Part shown: positions 33,109-42,550 of the stretch, piece by piece
Layout of the letters: the number at the start of each line of letters is the position of its first letter
How positions within the stretch are numbered: position 1 is the first letter of the stretch
Virus record (IMG/VR): IMGVR_UViG_3300048835_000959
Location: 1-61,507 of that record
Source: a virus
Strand: one strand, 5' to 3'
DNA length: 61,507 nucleotides
The notes under the pieces: model-generated
What the model saw: only the letters and a program-made list of their open reading frames with translations
Told to the model about the DNA's origin: nothing
Databases searched by the model: none
Position numbers and translations under genes: made by a program

Positions 33109-35709
33109 CTAAACGTTTGCAGAATCATCGCCACCCTCCATGTCGAAAAGAGTCGTTGGTGGTGCGCTCATGTTGACCAGCTGCCAAAGTCGCACATGGG
33201 TCTTCGCGTTGACGCCTGCGTCTTTCAGTTTGCGGCCGTTGAAGACCCGCCCACGGAGCTTGGATAGATGACGTCCCAGCGATCGCTTGAACGAACCTTC
33301 GCCACGGTCTCGATTCGCCGACAGAGGCTCTGGGAGAGCCCTCACAAGCGGATCGTCGATGTACTCGACCGGCGAGTCTTTAGGTGGAACGACAACGCGA
33401 CAGATGTCGTCTGCCGTTTGCAATCGGTCTCCAAATCTCTCCCACCAGGCATCGAAGAATGCCGTCCACTCCTGAGCCGACTCGTCTTGCACGACTTGCG
33501 TCTGCTCAAGGTTGGTTAGGAAGCCAGGGATGCCGGCGAACGCTAGAACGCTACCGATCGTGTCCGCCCACTCTTGGAAGCTGCCGAGCGATGGAATAGG
33601 GATCGTAGGTTTTCCATTGGTGTACCAGGCTCTGATGATCGTCAGCGCTGCAGCGAGCAGATTGCCACGGTGCTCATCGATGTGCTGCTCAAGGTCGCGA
33701 ATGCGAAAGCCAGTGCGTTCCCATGGCCGTTCCGCATTAGCATCGAGGCGAATGCTGTAGCTGCGTCGTGGTAGGTCACCAGTAACGCGAAGGTTATTCC
33801 CGCTGGCTGCCCACACAACCCGCGACAGAAGCGTTACGATCCGATTACCACCGAGCAGGCGATCGGATATCTCACGCGATGTCAGCGTTGCAGCCAACAT
33901 CGGAGAATCGATCGTGGTGTTGTCGGGGATGTTGTCGAGCAGAACAAACGAAGCGGAGGTCATCAAGATCGATGTGATTTTCTTCCGCCACTCGTCCTCA
34001 TTCTGTTTGGTGGGAATTGACTCGGATGAAACGTTGCCGACAGCGATCTTCGCGAGTGCGGTGATCAGCAACGACTTACCCGTCCCTTGCATAGGTGCGT
34101 CCACGATCGCGAGTGGCACATGCCCCTTAATGACTGGACGCATAAGAATTGAGAACAAGATCGCCAGTGCGTTGGCGCGACTCGCATCATCGACAAATGG
34201 GAATTCGTCGATGACCTGAAGAAGAATATCCACGCACGCGCGGACCTCTTCTCCGCAGGGATACTCGGGGACGGGTCTCAGATTTAGCGACGGATCAGGA
34301 CAATACATCAACCTTGATGTAGGATCGTAACCAGGCGTCGTACAGATCGTGCCATCGCCTCGAAGGATAGGAGCGCGAACCACGCCAGCTAAAGGTGGCA
34401 GCTCCCAATCCTCTTGAGCCAGGATATTCTCGGCGAGCGTCTTCGGCGGATTGGTGCCCACTTGGATGTAGCCACCATCCGACTTGCGCAACGTGAAAAA
34501 GTTGGCGACCTCAGTGAGACGACACCGAACGCGCGCAACATCAAGTGGTTCGATCTTGGGTATGTTTTGTTCGTCATGAACAACGCGAACTAGACATCCA
34601 GAACGCACGAATGTAGACGGAGGAGTGTTTGCACGTTTGACAGCGGCAAGAGCTTGCGAGGTGAGATCGCTGAGTTGCCGATCGTCAATGATGATTGACG
34701 GCAAGCCTGAGTTGGCTGGTTGCGGTTGCTGCGGCCGGCGAGAGGGCGTCCGCTTTGCCTTGGGTGTGTATTGCTTGGTGACCTTGCTGAGCGCTTTTGC
34801 AATCGTGATTGCGCCGTACGTTTCACCGCCATGCAGTTGATCCCACTTATCTCGCATCAACTGCGAACGCCGAAAGATGCGGTCGATCTGCTGTGCATCC
34901 TTGGTGTAATACGCAAGCGAAAAAACGACCGACGAATCAGCTTCGCTGGCCGAGTTGTAGTGGTCGTTCCAATGACCCTCCCAAAGCGATCGAAACTTAT
35001 CGCCTGTTCGAGGCTTCTTGCATGCGAGATCAATGATCTCGTCGTCACTCAGCGAAACGAAACCGCTATCGCTTGGCTGCGGACCTCGACTGGCAGTTGG
35101 AACTGCATTAGTGCCTGGATCATCATTTCCGAACACTTGTGCGTAAACGAGATCGAGCGATTCCTGTCGAAGGTTGATTTCACTCGGAATGGTCGGTAAG
35201 CGACTGCCGGTAACGGTGAAGAAGCGGTCGCGATCGTAGATCTCCACTTCGCCATCTTCGTAGGCCTTTCGACAACGCGAGCCTGGCTTGTTGGCCTTGA
35301 TGAAGACCTTCAGTCCCGAGCCTGAAGGACTGATCTCGGTGTAGCTGTCTAGGCGATCAACGATCTGCTGAGCCCAAGGTTTCAACTGCCTCGTTGATTC
35401 GTCGACCGAGTCATCGAGATCCACACCGCAGTACGGGTCATCGGCGGTGAAAACGAAGCCAACGCCAGCTAACGCATTATTGCGCCGGCAAGCTTCAATC
35501 GCCTCAGCAAAGGTTCCCCAGGTAGAGGCGTCAGTCGATGACGCCAGCGACCCATTGTGTGGATTGATGGGAGCTTTGGTCGGCTTGCCTCCACGCTCGA
35601 CGTATTTCCAGGCAACCCACTGATTGCGATCGCGAATGCAACTCGGACAGTTTTGATGGATGGCTTCAAGTGGTGGTTGAGGAGCAGAACTCAATGTTCG
35701 ACCTCCCAC
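33109..35709 (-). CDS. Phage primase-helicase (PrimPol/D5-like)
   Basis: An 866-residue replication protein. The N-terminal 160 residues look like a primase-polymerase domain (QWVAWKYV, YCGVDLDDSVDE, EISPSGSGLKVFIK, EIYDRDRFFTVTG). The next part resembles the helix-bundle domain of NrS-1-type polymerases (TGDKFRSLWEGHW, ADSSVVFSLAYYTKD). The C-terminal half is a helicase-type ATPase with Walker A APMQGTGKSLL near residue 541 and SFVLLDNIPDN. It primes and unwinds phage DNA. The start is a GTG that overlaps the RecD2-like gene by 19 bases. Confidence 0.87.
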   Translation of the reverse strand: MGGRTLSSAPQPPLEAIHQNCPSCIRDRNQWVAWKYVERGGKPTKAPINPHNGSLASSTDASTWGTFAEAIEACRRNNALAGVGFVFTADDPYCGVDLDDSVDESTRQLKPWAQQIVDRLDSYTEISPSGSGLKVFIKANKPGSRCRKAYEDGEVEIYDRDRFFTVTGSRLPTIPSEINLRQESLDLVYAQVFGNDDPGTNAVPTASRGPQPSDSGFVSLSDDEIIDLACKKPRTGDKFRSLWEGHWNDHYNSASEADSSVVFSLAYYTKDAQQIDRIFRRSQLMRDKWDQLHGGETYGAITIAKALSKVTKQYTPKAKRTPSRRPQQPQPANSGLPSIIIDDRQLSDLTSQALAAVKRANTPPSTFVRSGCLVRVVHDEQNIPKIEPLDVARVRCRLTEVANFFTLRKSDGGYIQVGTNPPKTLAENILAQEDWELPPLAGVVRAPILRGDGTICTTPGYDPTSRLMYCPDPSLNLRPVPEYPCGEEVRACVDILLQVIDEFPFVDDASRANALAILFSILMRPVIKGHVPLAIVDAPMQGTGKSLLITALAKIAVGNVSSESIPTKQNEDEWRKKITSILMTSASFVLLDNIPDNTTIDSPMLAATLTSREISDRLLGGNRIVTLLSRVVWAASGNNLRVTGDLPRRSYSIRLDANAERPWERTGFRIRDLEQHIDEHRGNLLAAALTIIRAWYTNGKPTIPIPSLGSFQEWADTIGSVLAFAGIPGFLTNLEQTQVVQDESAQEWTAFFDAWWERFGDRLQTADDICRVVVPPKDSPVEYIDDPLVRALPEPLSANRDRGEGSFKRSLGRHLSKLRGRVFNGRKLKDAGVNAKTHVRLWQLVNMSAPPTTLFDMEGGDDSANV

Positions 35710-37856
35710 GACGTGAGATCCGCTTTCGCCCAGCGATCCAAGAACGTTCGGCGTAGATTGACGCGGTTCTTTTTCAGTGCACTACGAAGCCCCCAGCGAT
35801 CGCCGACCACGATGCAATACTTCGAGGCGCGAGTAACCGCGGTATAGAGCCAGTTACGATCCGCAAAGAAATGGGATTTGTGGCAAAGGACAACCACGCA
35901 GGGAAACTCGCTCCCCTGAGCTTTGTGGGCCGTGAGCGCATAAGCGAGCTGGAGATTCAGTATCTGTTCATCGTGAATATGCCTGTGTCCATCGCCATCG
36001 AAATCGACGATGTAACTGATCCCGCCAGTGGTCTCGACTTCGGAAATGACACCGATGGTGCCGTTCATGATTCCCAAGCCGTAGTCGTTGGTTGTCTGAA
36101 TGACCTTGTCGCCGACTGCAAACTTGCGATCCACCGCGCCGTGTAGCAGATACTGCATCATCTCGTTGATGGCCTTAGTGCCGAGTTGGCCCAGGTGCAT
36201 TGGCGTTATGATCTGAACGTCATTCACAGGGTCGAGACCAAGCCGATCAGGAATGCGATTCAATACGAGATCGCGAAGGTAGACCTGAATCTGCGTTGGA
36301 TCTTGAAGAGAGTCGATGACGCTCCAAGCTGGATCTCCTACAACCGTTGGCATCAGACGCTGCGAAAGAATCGCCGTACTGTTGGTCTTGAGCACTCCAG
36401 CCTGGCGAACAACTTCATCCAGAATGAACGTTGGAACGAGCTTGTGTTCAATGCAATCACGAAGGACGTTACCAGCGCCGACGGGCGGAAGCTGGTTATG
36501 ATCGCCGACGAGGATCAATCGAGTTTTATCGAAATCGATGCGACGTAGCAGCTCTTCCATGAGCGGTGCATCGACCATCGATACTTCATCGACGATAACG
36601 ATGTCATAGGCAGGGTCGCGGACCTTGCCTTCACGGTCTAGCGATGGCGCGGATAGACTTTCACGCTGAAACGCGACACCATTCGATTCGAGCAGTCGGT
36701 GAATGGTTTTCGCGGACAGCTTCACGCCCTGTGACGCTAACGACTCCTCGATTCGCTTTGCTGCTTTCCCGGTTGGCGAACAAAGGGCGACCTTCAAGCC
36801 AGATTCGTCGAACGTCTGGGCCAATCTCGCCAGGGTGTGGGTCTTGCCGGTGCCTGCTCCTCCGGAGATCACCACAATCGCGTGATTCAGCGCCGCTTCA
36901 TACGCAGCGAACTGAGCTCGCTTAAGGCCGACGGTGTTGCCAGGCTCAATCCCCAAGGGGCTCTTGAGAATCCCGTGCTCTTGGAAGCATTCAAAGATGT
37001 ATCGCTCGGCATCTGCATAGTGCGGCAGTGCGACTGCATCGCTATCAACGACCAACTGCCCTTGGTCTACGACCCTTTGATAGGCAGCCTCGATAATCGA
37101 GCCACTATCGAGCGAATCAAGCAACAGCAGATCGAACGCCTTGCGAATCAGCTCATCGTGCGCGATCCATGTATGACCATCGGACGCCTCTTCGCGAACC
37201 AGATAACACAGTGCGGCTTCAAGTCGGCCCGGGTGCTCTTTGGGAATGCCCATCGAACGCGCGATCTTGTCGACCCGCTTGAAACCGTAGCCCTTGATGT
37301 AGCGGATGATGAGGTACGGATTTGCCCGCAGAACGCCAACCACCGAGGGTCCAAATTCTTCAAGCAATGTTTCCATCTGGTGATGAGAAAGCCCGAAGCC
37401 GGCCAAATACGTTCGGACTTCGTTCTCGTCACTGTTGGCGATCCACGCTTCACGCAAAGAATTCAGAGTTCGTTTGGGAATCCGCAGAGCTCGATGTAGT
37501 TCCTCGATGTCCTGGCGGATCACTCGATCGAGATGCTCCGCGCTGGCGACGTAGGAGACGATCTTTCGCGCCGTGGTTTCGCCGATGCCAGTAAACGCCG
37601 GATGCTTGGCGAGGTATTGCACCAATCCTTCAGGCGTTTCCGGCAGGTCGTAGCTCACGCTCTTCGCATCGAACTGCGGTCCATACTTGGGATCGCTTTT
37701 CCACTGTCCCGTGAGCGTGACCAACTCGCCCTCGCTCACGCAGAATGGCCCACGAAAACGCACACGATCGCCGTCGTCGCGAACAAGTGCGCCGGCGGAG
37801 AACTTGGCGCTGGTGAAGAAAACTCGATCGACCGTGCCACTGATACGATTACTCAT
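35691..37856 (-). CDS. RecD2-like DNA helicase
   Basis: A 721-residue SF1B helicase of the RecD2 type. It has an OB-like N-terminus (FCVSEGELVTLTGQWKSDPK), helix-hairpin-helix repeats (FTGIGETTARKIVSY), Walker A SGGAGTGKTHTLARL near residue 332, VIVDEVSMVDAPL, GDHNQLPPVGAG and YALTAHKAQGSEF near the end. It unwinds DNA 5' to 3' and supports replication or recombination. It overlaps the ERCC4 nuclease gene by 8 bases. Confidence 0.9.
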   Translation of the reverse strand: MSNRISGTVDRVFFTSAKFSAGALVRDDGDRVRFRGPFCVSEGELVTLTGQWKSDPKYGPQFDAKSVSYDLPETPEGLVQYLAKHPAFTGIGETTARKIVSYVASAEHLDRVIRQDIEELHRALRIPKRTLNSLREAWIANSDENEVRTYLAGFGLSHHQMETLLEEFGPSVVGVLRANPYLIIRYIKGYGFKRVDKIARSMGIPKEHPGRLEAALCYLVREEASDGHTWIAHDELIRKAFDLLLLDSLDSGSIIEAAYQRVVDQGQLVVDSDAVALPHYADAERYIFECFQEHGILKSPLGIEPGNTVGLKRAQFAAYEAALNHAIVVISGGAGTGKTHTLARLAQTFDESGLKVALCSPTGKAAKRIEESLASQGVKLSAKTIHRLLESNGVAFQRESLSAPSLDREGKVRDPAYDIVIVDEVSMVDAPLMEELLRRIDFDKTRLILVGDHNQLPPVGAGNVLRDCIEHKLVPTFILDEVVRQAGVLKTNSTAILSQRLMPTVVGDPAWSVIDSLQDPTQIQVYLRDLVLNRIPDRLGLDPVNDVQIITPMHLGQLGTKAINEMMQYLLHGAVDRKFAVGDKVIQTTNDYGLGIMNGTIGVISEVETTGGISYIVDFDGDGHRHIHDEQILNLQLAYALTAHKAQGSEFPCVVVLCHKSHFFADRNWLYTAVTRASKYCIVVGDRWGLRSALKKNRVNLRRTFLDRWAKADLTSWEVEH

Positions 37857-38298
37857 GGTGTAGATCTCCTGCGTTGGAGATCACACGAATGAACGATCGT
37901 AGATAGGCATCGGTGAATCGAACGGCCCCTGGCCGCGATCCGCACCAATAGACAGGCACCCGATACTTGACGCCAATGTATGTGGACGCACCAAGCAATG
38001 ATTGTGGAGCGACTGCCCGAAGTGCTTCAGCATGTTGGCCGCAAAGCACAGCAGTTAGATCAGCTTCGACCACGATGCACGCCGCTTCCATCGCCGAAAG
38101 CTTTTGAAGCTCGCGAGCGAAGCGATCAAAATCGTGAATGACGGTGCCGACGAAATCACGCAGGCTCTTGCGCTCAACAGCCACTCGCTGTTCGAAGCCA
38201 ACCACCGAGTAATCACCGGCATCAAGCTTCTTACATACAGTTTCGCAATCAAAGGAGTACTTTTCTTGCTCCCGAGTATCAATTGCAATTACGAACAT
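37849..38298 (-). CDS. ERCC4-type nuclease
   Basis: About 149 residues from the ATG at 38298 (GGGAG upstream). VIAIDTREQEKY, LDAGDYSVVGF and VERKSLRDFVG give the D..ERK..D site of XPF/Mus81-like nucleases. Such stand-alone phage nucleases cut branched or flap DNA at forks and junctions. It overlaps the upstream HNH gene by 10 bases and the RecD2-like gene downstream, so it belongs to the replication-recombination operon. Confidence 0.87.
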   Translation of the reverse strand: MFVIAIDTREQEKYSFDCETVCKKLDAGDYSVVGFEQRVAVERKSLRDFVGTVIHDFDRFARELQKLSAMEAACIVVEADLTAVLCGQHAEALRAVAPQSLLGASTYIGVKYRVPVYWCGSRPGAVRFTDAYLRSFIRVISNAGDLHHE

Positions 38299-38804
38299 GC
38301 GATCATCTCCCGATACGAGATACCCTTGTGAATACACCGCTTTGCTCGCAGATAAGTTTCTTCACCGACCACATCGCGTAGCTCTGCGTCGTGTAGACGT
38401 GCATGCTCTGCAATATCTAGAACTTCGAGGTTTTCAATTCGATTGTCAGTCTTGATCTTGTTTAGATGATGTATCTGTTCTTCTCGTCCCAGTTGACGCC
38501 CCAGATGCTCTTGCATGACGAGTCGATGTTCATAGATGTAACGATCGCGATGACATGTTCTGTTTGGGTTGAGAACCACCACATAGCCGTGCTGATCGAT
38601 CCGTCTACCTCCTTTGAAGTGCGGATTCGATTCTGCGAATCGACCTTTCATGCCATTGATGACACGCGCCGAGTGACCCTTGACATACTGAGGTATTCCT
38701 CGTGCGTGATGATCTTTGATAATGTGAATTAATTGGCCACAACCACATTGGCAAACATGCTTTCCTTGCTGTTTGGAAACCCAATCCTTTAAGTTGACTC
38801 GCAC
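38289..38804 (-). CDS. HNH endonuclease
   Basis: About 171 residues from a GTG at 38804, set by GGAG 7 bases upstream; the frame is open to 38900. A zinc ribbon (CQCGCGQLI) comes first, then the HNH core IYEHRLVMQEHLGRQLG, EEQIHHLNKIKTDN and NLEVLDIAEHARLHD. The arrangement is that of intron- or phage-borne HNH nucleases (HNH_3 type). It may be a homing nuclease inserted in the replication genes or a working part of the module. Confidence 0.82.
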   Translation of the reverse strand: MRVNLKDWVSKQQGKHVCQCGCGQLIHIIKDHHARGIPQYVKGHSARVINGMKGRFAESNPHFKGGRRIDQHGYVVVLNPNRTCHRDRYIYEHRLVMQEHLGRQLGREEQIHHLNKIKTDNRIENLEVLDIAEHARLHDAELRDVVGEETYLRAKRCIHKGISYREMIACS

Positions 38805-38983
38805 AATGCTTCTCCGAAGGAAATAGAAAGAGCCGAGGCAGGCACGGGGAGTCTGGAAAAGGAAGCGCGGTGTGGACCCGGCAAAAGAACCACATCGCAA
38901 GGAACTGCTTCCAAGTCACGCCATCCCGCCTCGGCCGCACCCGTTCACAGGGGACGACTAACGCCGGTCAAGCAACCAGCGAC

Positions 38984-39445
38984 CTAGAACGGAAGATCCT
39001 CGTCCGCCAATCCACCACTCGGCGCGGCGGCGATATTCAGCCGACGATTGAAATACACGTTCGTGTACTCGCCTCGCGTACGCTTGGTGACTTCGAGCGT
39101 CTTGTCGAGCAACTCGTCGAGCCGACCTGCCAGTTCGCTGAACTTGGCCAGTTCCAACCCAAGCGTCTTGAGATCGCCTTTGACATAAGGCAACGACGCT
39201 TGGGTGATCACCGAGTTCTTGAAGATGTGCCGACCAGCCTGCGAACCAGAGATGACCACCAGATCGAACTTGATCATCGGGTCACCTTTCTGACTCGATT
39301 CAAGCTTCGCGGTCTGGATCTTCACTTGGTACTTGCCATCGGGGACCTCGTCGTAGCTCGGCGCGTCTGCCGTCTCGAACTCGTCATCAAACGAGGTGAG
39401 GTCGACTTGCGAATCGATAGGTTCGAATGATTCGTAATCACTCAT
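38984..39445 (-). CDS. DUF669-like single-strand DNA-binding protein
   Basis: A 153-residue protein with the DUF669-type order YDEVPDGKYQVKIQTAKLE, KGDPMIKFDLVVI and GRHIFKNSVI, then a helical part. It ends in DEDLPF, a copy of the acidic tip (DDDIPF) by which bacterial SSB recruits partner proteins. It is probably the phage ssDNA-binding protein, next to a Sak4-like ATPase and a RecB-like nuclease. Three bases separate it from the ATPase gene. Confidence 0.82.
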   Translation of the reverse strand: MSDYESFEPIDSQVDLTSFDDEFETADAPSYDEVPDGKYQVKIQTAKLESSQKGDPMIKFDLVVISGSQAGRHIFKNSVITQASLPYVKGDLKTLGLELAKFSELAGRLDELLDKTLEVTKRTRGEYTNVYFNRRLNIAAAPSGGLADEDLPF

Positions 39446-39447
39446 GA

Positions 39448-40230
39448 TTATTTAGCCTTTCCTGAAGGGGTGCTTGCCGGCGTGGAGCTCTTCGCTGCGC
39501 TGCTGGTGCCGGTTTCCGAGCTGCGAGCGGGAGAATTGAAAGCTTTCATGAACTGCTCGTAATCGAGAGGGAGCAGCTCAGGCAGACGACCGGTGCGATC
39601 GCCGGCCTCGTAGGTTGGATGCGGTTTGGTGCGCACAACGCGTTCAATGGTGACGTTGCCAGCGGCATCTTTCTTGGCGATTGAATCGCCATAGAGGATG
39701 ATGTCAACCAGACCCAAGACGACGTTGCGAGCACGATCGGGAAGGCTTGGCTGCGTCTTGGTGTACTCGCCGGTTCGCGTTTCGATCGTCTTGTCGACTG
39801 CATGCGAAATGAGGATCAAGCCGTAGGGCAAGCTCGCCAATCGAGTCAGCACGCGATGCCATTCGTTCTTGACCAGAGCCCAGCCTTTGCCGTGGCCCAT
39901 GTCACCTTCGTACTCGATACCATGCTTGGCACAGACATAGTCCGAGCACATCTTGAAAGCGTTGTCGACGGTGTCGATCACAATCGTTTTGAAGTTGTGA
40001 TCTCCCTTGGCCACAAGCTTGCAAGCCTCGAGGAATGCCTCCCACGAATAGGTCGGCACTTTGAAAACCTCCAAGTGATTGAGCCCAGGTTCACACTCAA
40101 AGAAGAGCGAACCAGGTGCCTTGCTTGCGAAGGAGCTCTTCCCAAGTTTGGGGCTGCCATAAAGCAGGATCGTTTGTTTGCCGAGTTCGGTCACGGGTTT
40201 GGATGCTTCGGTTGGTAATGCAATTGACAT
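39448..40230 (-). CDS. Sak4-like recombination ATPase
   Basis: A 260-residue RecA-fold ATPase: ILLYGSPKLGKSSFASK is Walker A, FKTIVIDTVDN is Walker B, and LILISHAVDK is the sensor strand. This size and the neighbours fit the Sak4 group of phage single-strand annealing recombinases. It would work with the DUF669-like protein and the exonuclease next to it. The tail (SSAAKSSTPASTPS) is disordered. Confidence 0.84.
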   Translation of the reverse strand: MSIALPTEASKPVTELGKQTILLYGSPKLGKSSFASKAPGSLFFECEPGLNHLEVFKVPTYSWEAFLEACKLVAKGDHNFKTIVIDTVDNAFKMCSDYVCAKHGIEYEGDMGHGKGWALVKNEWHRVLTRLASLPYGLILISHAVDKTIETRTGEYTKTQPSLPDRARNVVLGLVDIILYGDSIAKKDAAGNVTIERVVRTKPHPTYEAGDRTGRLPELLPLDYEQFMKAFNSPARSSETGTSSAAKSSTPASTPSGKAK

Positions 40231-40245
40231 TAGTTGTCAGTCCTT

Positions 40246-41292
40246 TCAAAAAACGGGTGCGTCAGAATCGATTGAATTGAGTTCCTCATGCGGTGGAGTG
40301 ATCTCGTAGAGGTTGTCCACCACGTTTGGATTGAAGCCGGATTGGCAGTAAGGCAGATACTCACACGGGCGCTGGTACGAGAAGCAGCTCGATGTGTTGA
40401 GTAGCCATTTGCCGCGACGTCGCGCGTCGAGGTATTGCTGGGTGATCTCCCAGACCTCGTCTTGCAGCATGGCAAGACGGTCTTCGGAGAGATAAATGAA
40501 CTCGCGATGGAACGCTTCGGGCTTGGCGTACCAGGCTGCCAGCCGGCCTTGAAACTCTTCGTTGGTTTCAGGCATCTGGCGTTTGGCTGTCGACTTTCCA
40601 CTCTTGTTCTTGGCGGCGAGTTCCGCGTGGCGTGCTTCGTACTCTTCCTGCGTTTCGCCTTTGCTTTGCTTGAGGCGGCTCTTGAGCAGCACGTTGTAGA
40701 TCACGCCAACGATCGGATAGCCCAGTTCACGCAGGTAATAGCAGTACAGTGCGATCTGCGTATCGGTCCACAGCTTGTCGAGATAGTTGGAGTCGATCGA
40801 AGCGGCGGTCTTATGCTCGAGCAGATACATGCCATCGGATCGCTGAACGATCGCATCGGCTTTGCCCGCCATCACAAACGTTTGGCTGCAGCGGCCCGTG
40901 TCTGGATTGCGAATGTTCCCAGTGAATGACTTCTCGATCTCGATGATCGTGAAGTCTTCGGTTGCGTAGCGCGAGGCGTAACCAGTCATGATGGCACGAG
41001 CCAAGTGCCAATTCGCTTGTTGGTTCTCATCGGTCGCTCGCTCTGGAAAGCTGCGATCGATGAAATCCAGCACGATCCACAAGCGATTGGCATCTTCCAC
41101 CGAGCGATACCAGATCTCGATGGCACTGTGGATGACGCTACCGAACGACAATGATTCAACCTTCATCCGTGGACGCAGGTTATCGACGTAACGATGTTTG
41201 TATTTGCGAGGACAATTGCGGAACGTGTTGAGTGCCGAGTAGGTCAGTACGCTCTTGTCGCTCGTTTCAGGGGTTAGGGTTGCTTGAGACAT
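40246..41292 (-). CDS. RecB-like PD-(D/E)XK exonuclease
   Basis: A 348-residue nuclease. FRNCPRKYKHRY at the start and CFSYQRPCEYLPYC near the end supply the four cysteines of an iron-sulfur cluster, as in Cas4/AddB-like nucleases. GSVIHSAIE, KADAIVQRSDG, LLEHKTAA and QIALYCYYLRELGY are the RecB-family motifs. It probably resects double-strand ends so that the Sak4-like ATPase can anneal the strands. Confidence 0.88.
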   Translation of the reverse strand: MSQATLTPETSDKSVLTYSALNTFRNCPRKYKHRYVDNLRPRMKVESLSFGSVIHSAIEIWYRSVEDANRLWIVLDFIDRSFPERATDENQQANWHLARAIMTGYASRYATEDFTIIEIEKSFTGNIRNPDTGRCSQTFVMAGKADAIVQRSDGMYLLEHKTAASIDSNYLDKLWTDTQIALYCYYLRELGYPIVGVIYNVLLKSRLKQSKGETQEEYEARHAELAAKNKSGKSTAKRQMPETNEEFQGRLAAWYAKPEAFHREFIYLSEDRLAMLQDEVWEITQQYLDARRRGKWLLNTSSCFSYQRPCEYLPYCQSGFNPNVVDNLYEITPPHEELNSIDSDAPVF

Positions 41293-41341
41293 AAGACTTT
41301 CGAACTGAAATTGGGTGCGTTTTCTTGGTTTTTGTTGCGGC

Positions 41342-41566
41342 TTACGAGAAGTTCATCTCGTAGGTGTCTTGTTCTTCGATCAAATTGCCATTGAGGCGTT
41401 TCGCGCCTCGTTCTCGAGCGAGCTGAGCTTCACTCACCTTCAGCGACGCATTGATCTGCGAGCACTTCTTGCAAATGCGGTTAGCTGCACTCTTGGAACG
41501 AAACATTTCGTTGCACTTCAGGCACTTCCGATCACCGGGTTCATGGGGTAAAGGTCGTGTTGACAT
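41342..41566 (-). CDS. Small zinc-ribbon protein
   Basis: About 74 residues from the ATG at 41566; a TTG start at 41635 would overlap the next gene. RKCLKCNEMFRSKSAANRIC and KKCSQ form a four-cysteine zinc ribbon. A charged helix follows. Proteins of this type often bind DNA or a polymerase. It lies at the start of the replication-recombination operon. Confidence 0.62.
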   Translation of the reverse strand: MSTRPLPHEPGDRKCLKCNEMFRSKSAANRICKKCSQINASLKVSEAQLARERGAKRLNGNLIEEQDTYEMNFS

Positions 41567-41621
41567 CGCCTGCGGATCTTTCAGCGAGGAGGTCGAAGAG
41601 GGATGGGTGACCGGTTTCGAA

Positions 41622-41861
41622 TCAAACCGTGTCAACTGACTCGACCTCGAAGTTGCCTTCGCGATCGCTGGTCACCAGATAGTGCTGGTGCGAGATGTTG
41701 GCGACGAATCGGCTCTCACGAGGAAGTGCCTCACGAATCGTTTGACAGGAATCGTTGAACTCGTTGGAAGCGGCTTCGAAGCGTTCGACGGCTCGGAGGT
41801 ATCGCTGCAAAGCGAGCGAGACGGTGACTCTTTGTTCGATATTCATGGTGGGTGCGCTCAT
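41622..41861 (-). CDS. Small hypothetical protein
   Basis: A 79-residue protein with a helical N-terminus (QRVTVSLALQRYLRAVERFE) and a short beta tail (HYLVTSDREGNFEVESV). No family is recognised. It lies between the sigma factor and the zinc-ribbon gene on the same strand, 92 bases downstream of the sigma factor stop. Confidence 0.5.
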   Translation of the reverse strand: MSAPTMNIEQRVTVSLALQRYLRAVERFEAASNEFNDSCQTIREALPRESRFVANISHQHYLVTSDREGNFEVESVDTV

Positions 41862-41953
41862 TAACTGATGTCCTTCTACTGCTGGTGACTTGTGTTGGCT
41901 GAAACTTGCTCTCTCTATCTGTTGGAATACCCGGTACCCGGGTGAGTTGACGG

Positions 41954-42550
41954 TTACGAATCCAGATATCTGTCAAATCCCGCTTCTTCAAAGAGCTTGC
42001 GGATCTGCAACATCCAGTCGTTGAGCGTGGTGCGAGGGATGCCGAGATCGCGAGAAATTTCGGTAATCGACTGGTTTTGACGGCGACGGAGAATGTCTTG
42101 GTATTTCTCCGGTAGCTTCGATATGAACGTTGCCAAATCCATTCGAAGGTCGTTGAGCTCTTCCTCGCCAAGGCGACGCTCACGTCCCAACCGTCGGTCT
42201 TGATCTCGGTGGTGTAAGGTCTGGGACATTTCGACCTGACCGCCGTCATCACCGCGGACGCTCTTGCTGAGACTGACGCGACCGGCGTTCGCTCGCTTTG
42301 ATACCGAGCGATCGCGAACCACGTTGGCCAGGTGACGTTGCACCACGGTGCAGACGTACGGGTAGAGATGGCCAACCGATGGGTCGTAGAGTCGAAGGCT
42401 CTTCGTCGCACGGACGTAGACCTCCTGGACCAGATCACTACGATCCTGCTGGGTAAAGTCGGACTTGGCGATCAGCTTTCCAACTTGACGATTGATGACA
42501 CTGCGAACGAAACTGTCATCGGCGAGATTGATAGAATGGTTGTCTGACAC
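41954..42550 (-). CDS. Phage-encoded sigma-70 family factor
   Basis: About 198 residues from a GTG at 42550, set by AGGAGG 7 bases upstream. Region 2 shows DRSDLVQEVYVRATKSLRLY and VVQRHLANVVRD; region 4 shows LPEKYQDILRRRQNQSITE and LGIPRTTLNDWMLQIRKLF. A charged linker joins them. This is a short, ECF-like sigma factor that would direct host RNA polymerase to phage promoters. It stands at the head of the leftward replication operon, with a palindrome-rich control region upstream. Confidence 0.85.
   Translation of the reverse strand: MSDNHSINLADDSFVRSVINRQVGKLIAKSDFTQQDRSDLVQEVYVRATKSLRLYDPSVGHLYPYVCTVVQRHLANVVRDRSVSKRANAGRVSLSKSVRGDDGGQVEMSQTLHHRDQDRRLGRERRLGEEELNDLRMDLATFISKLPEKYQDILRRRQNQSITEISRDLGIPRTTLNDWMLQIRKLFEEAGFDRYLDS

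Noticed and set aside
32565-33134. N-terminal extension of the cysteine-rich protein to 335 residues
   Set aside because: The extension consists of translated nonamer repeats (SEVSE, LARLARL) and the origin-like region; a TTG with an AAGGAG site gives a better start.
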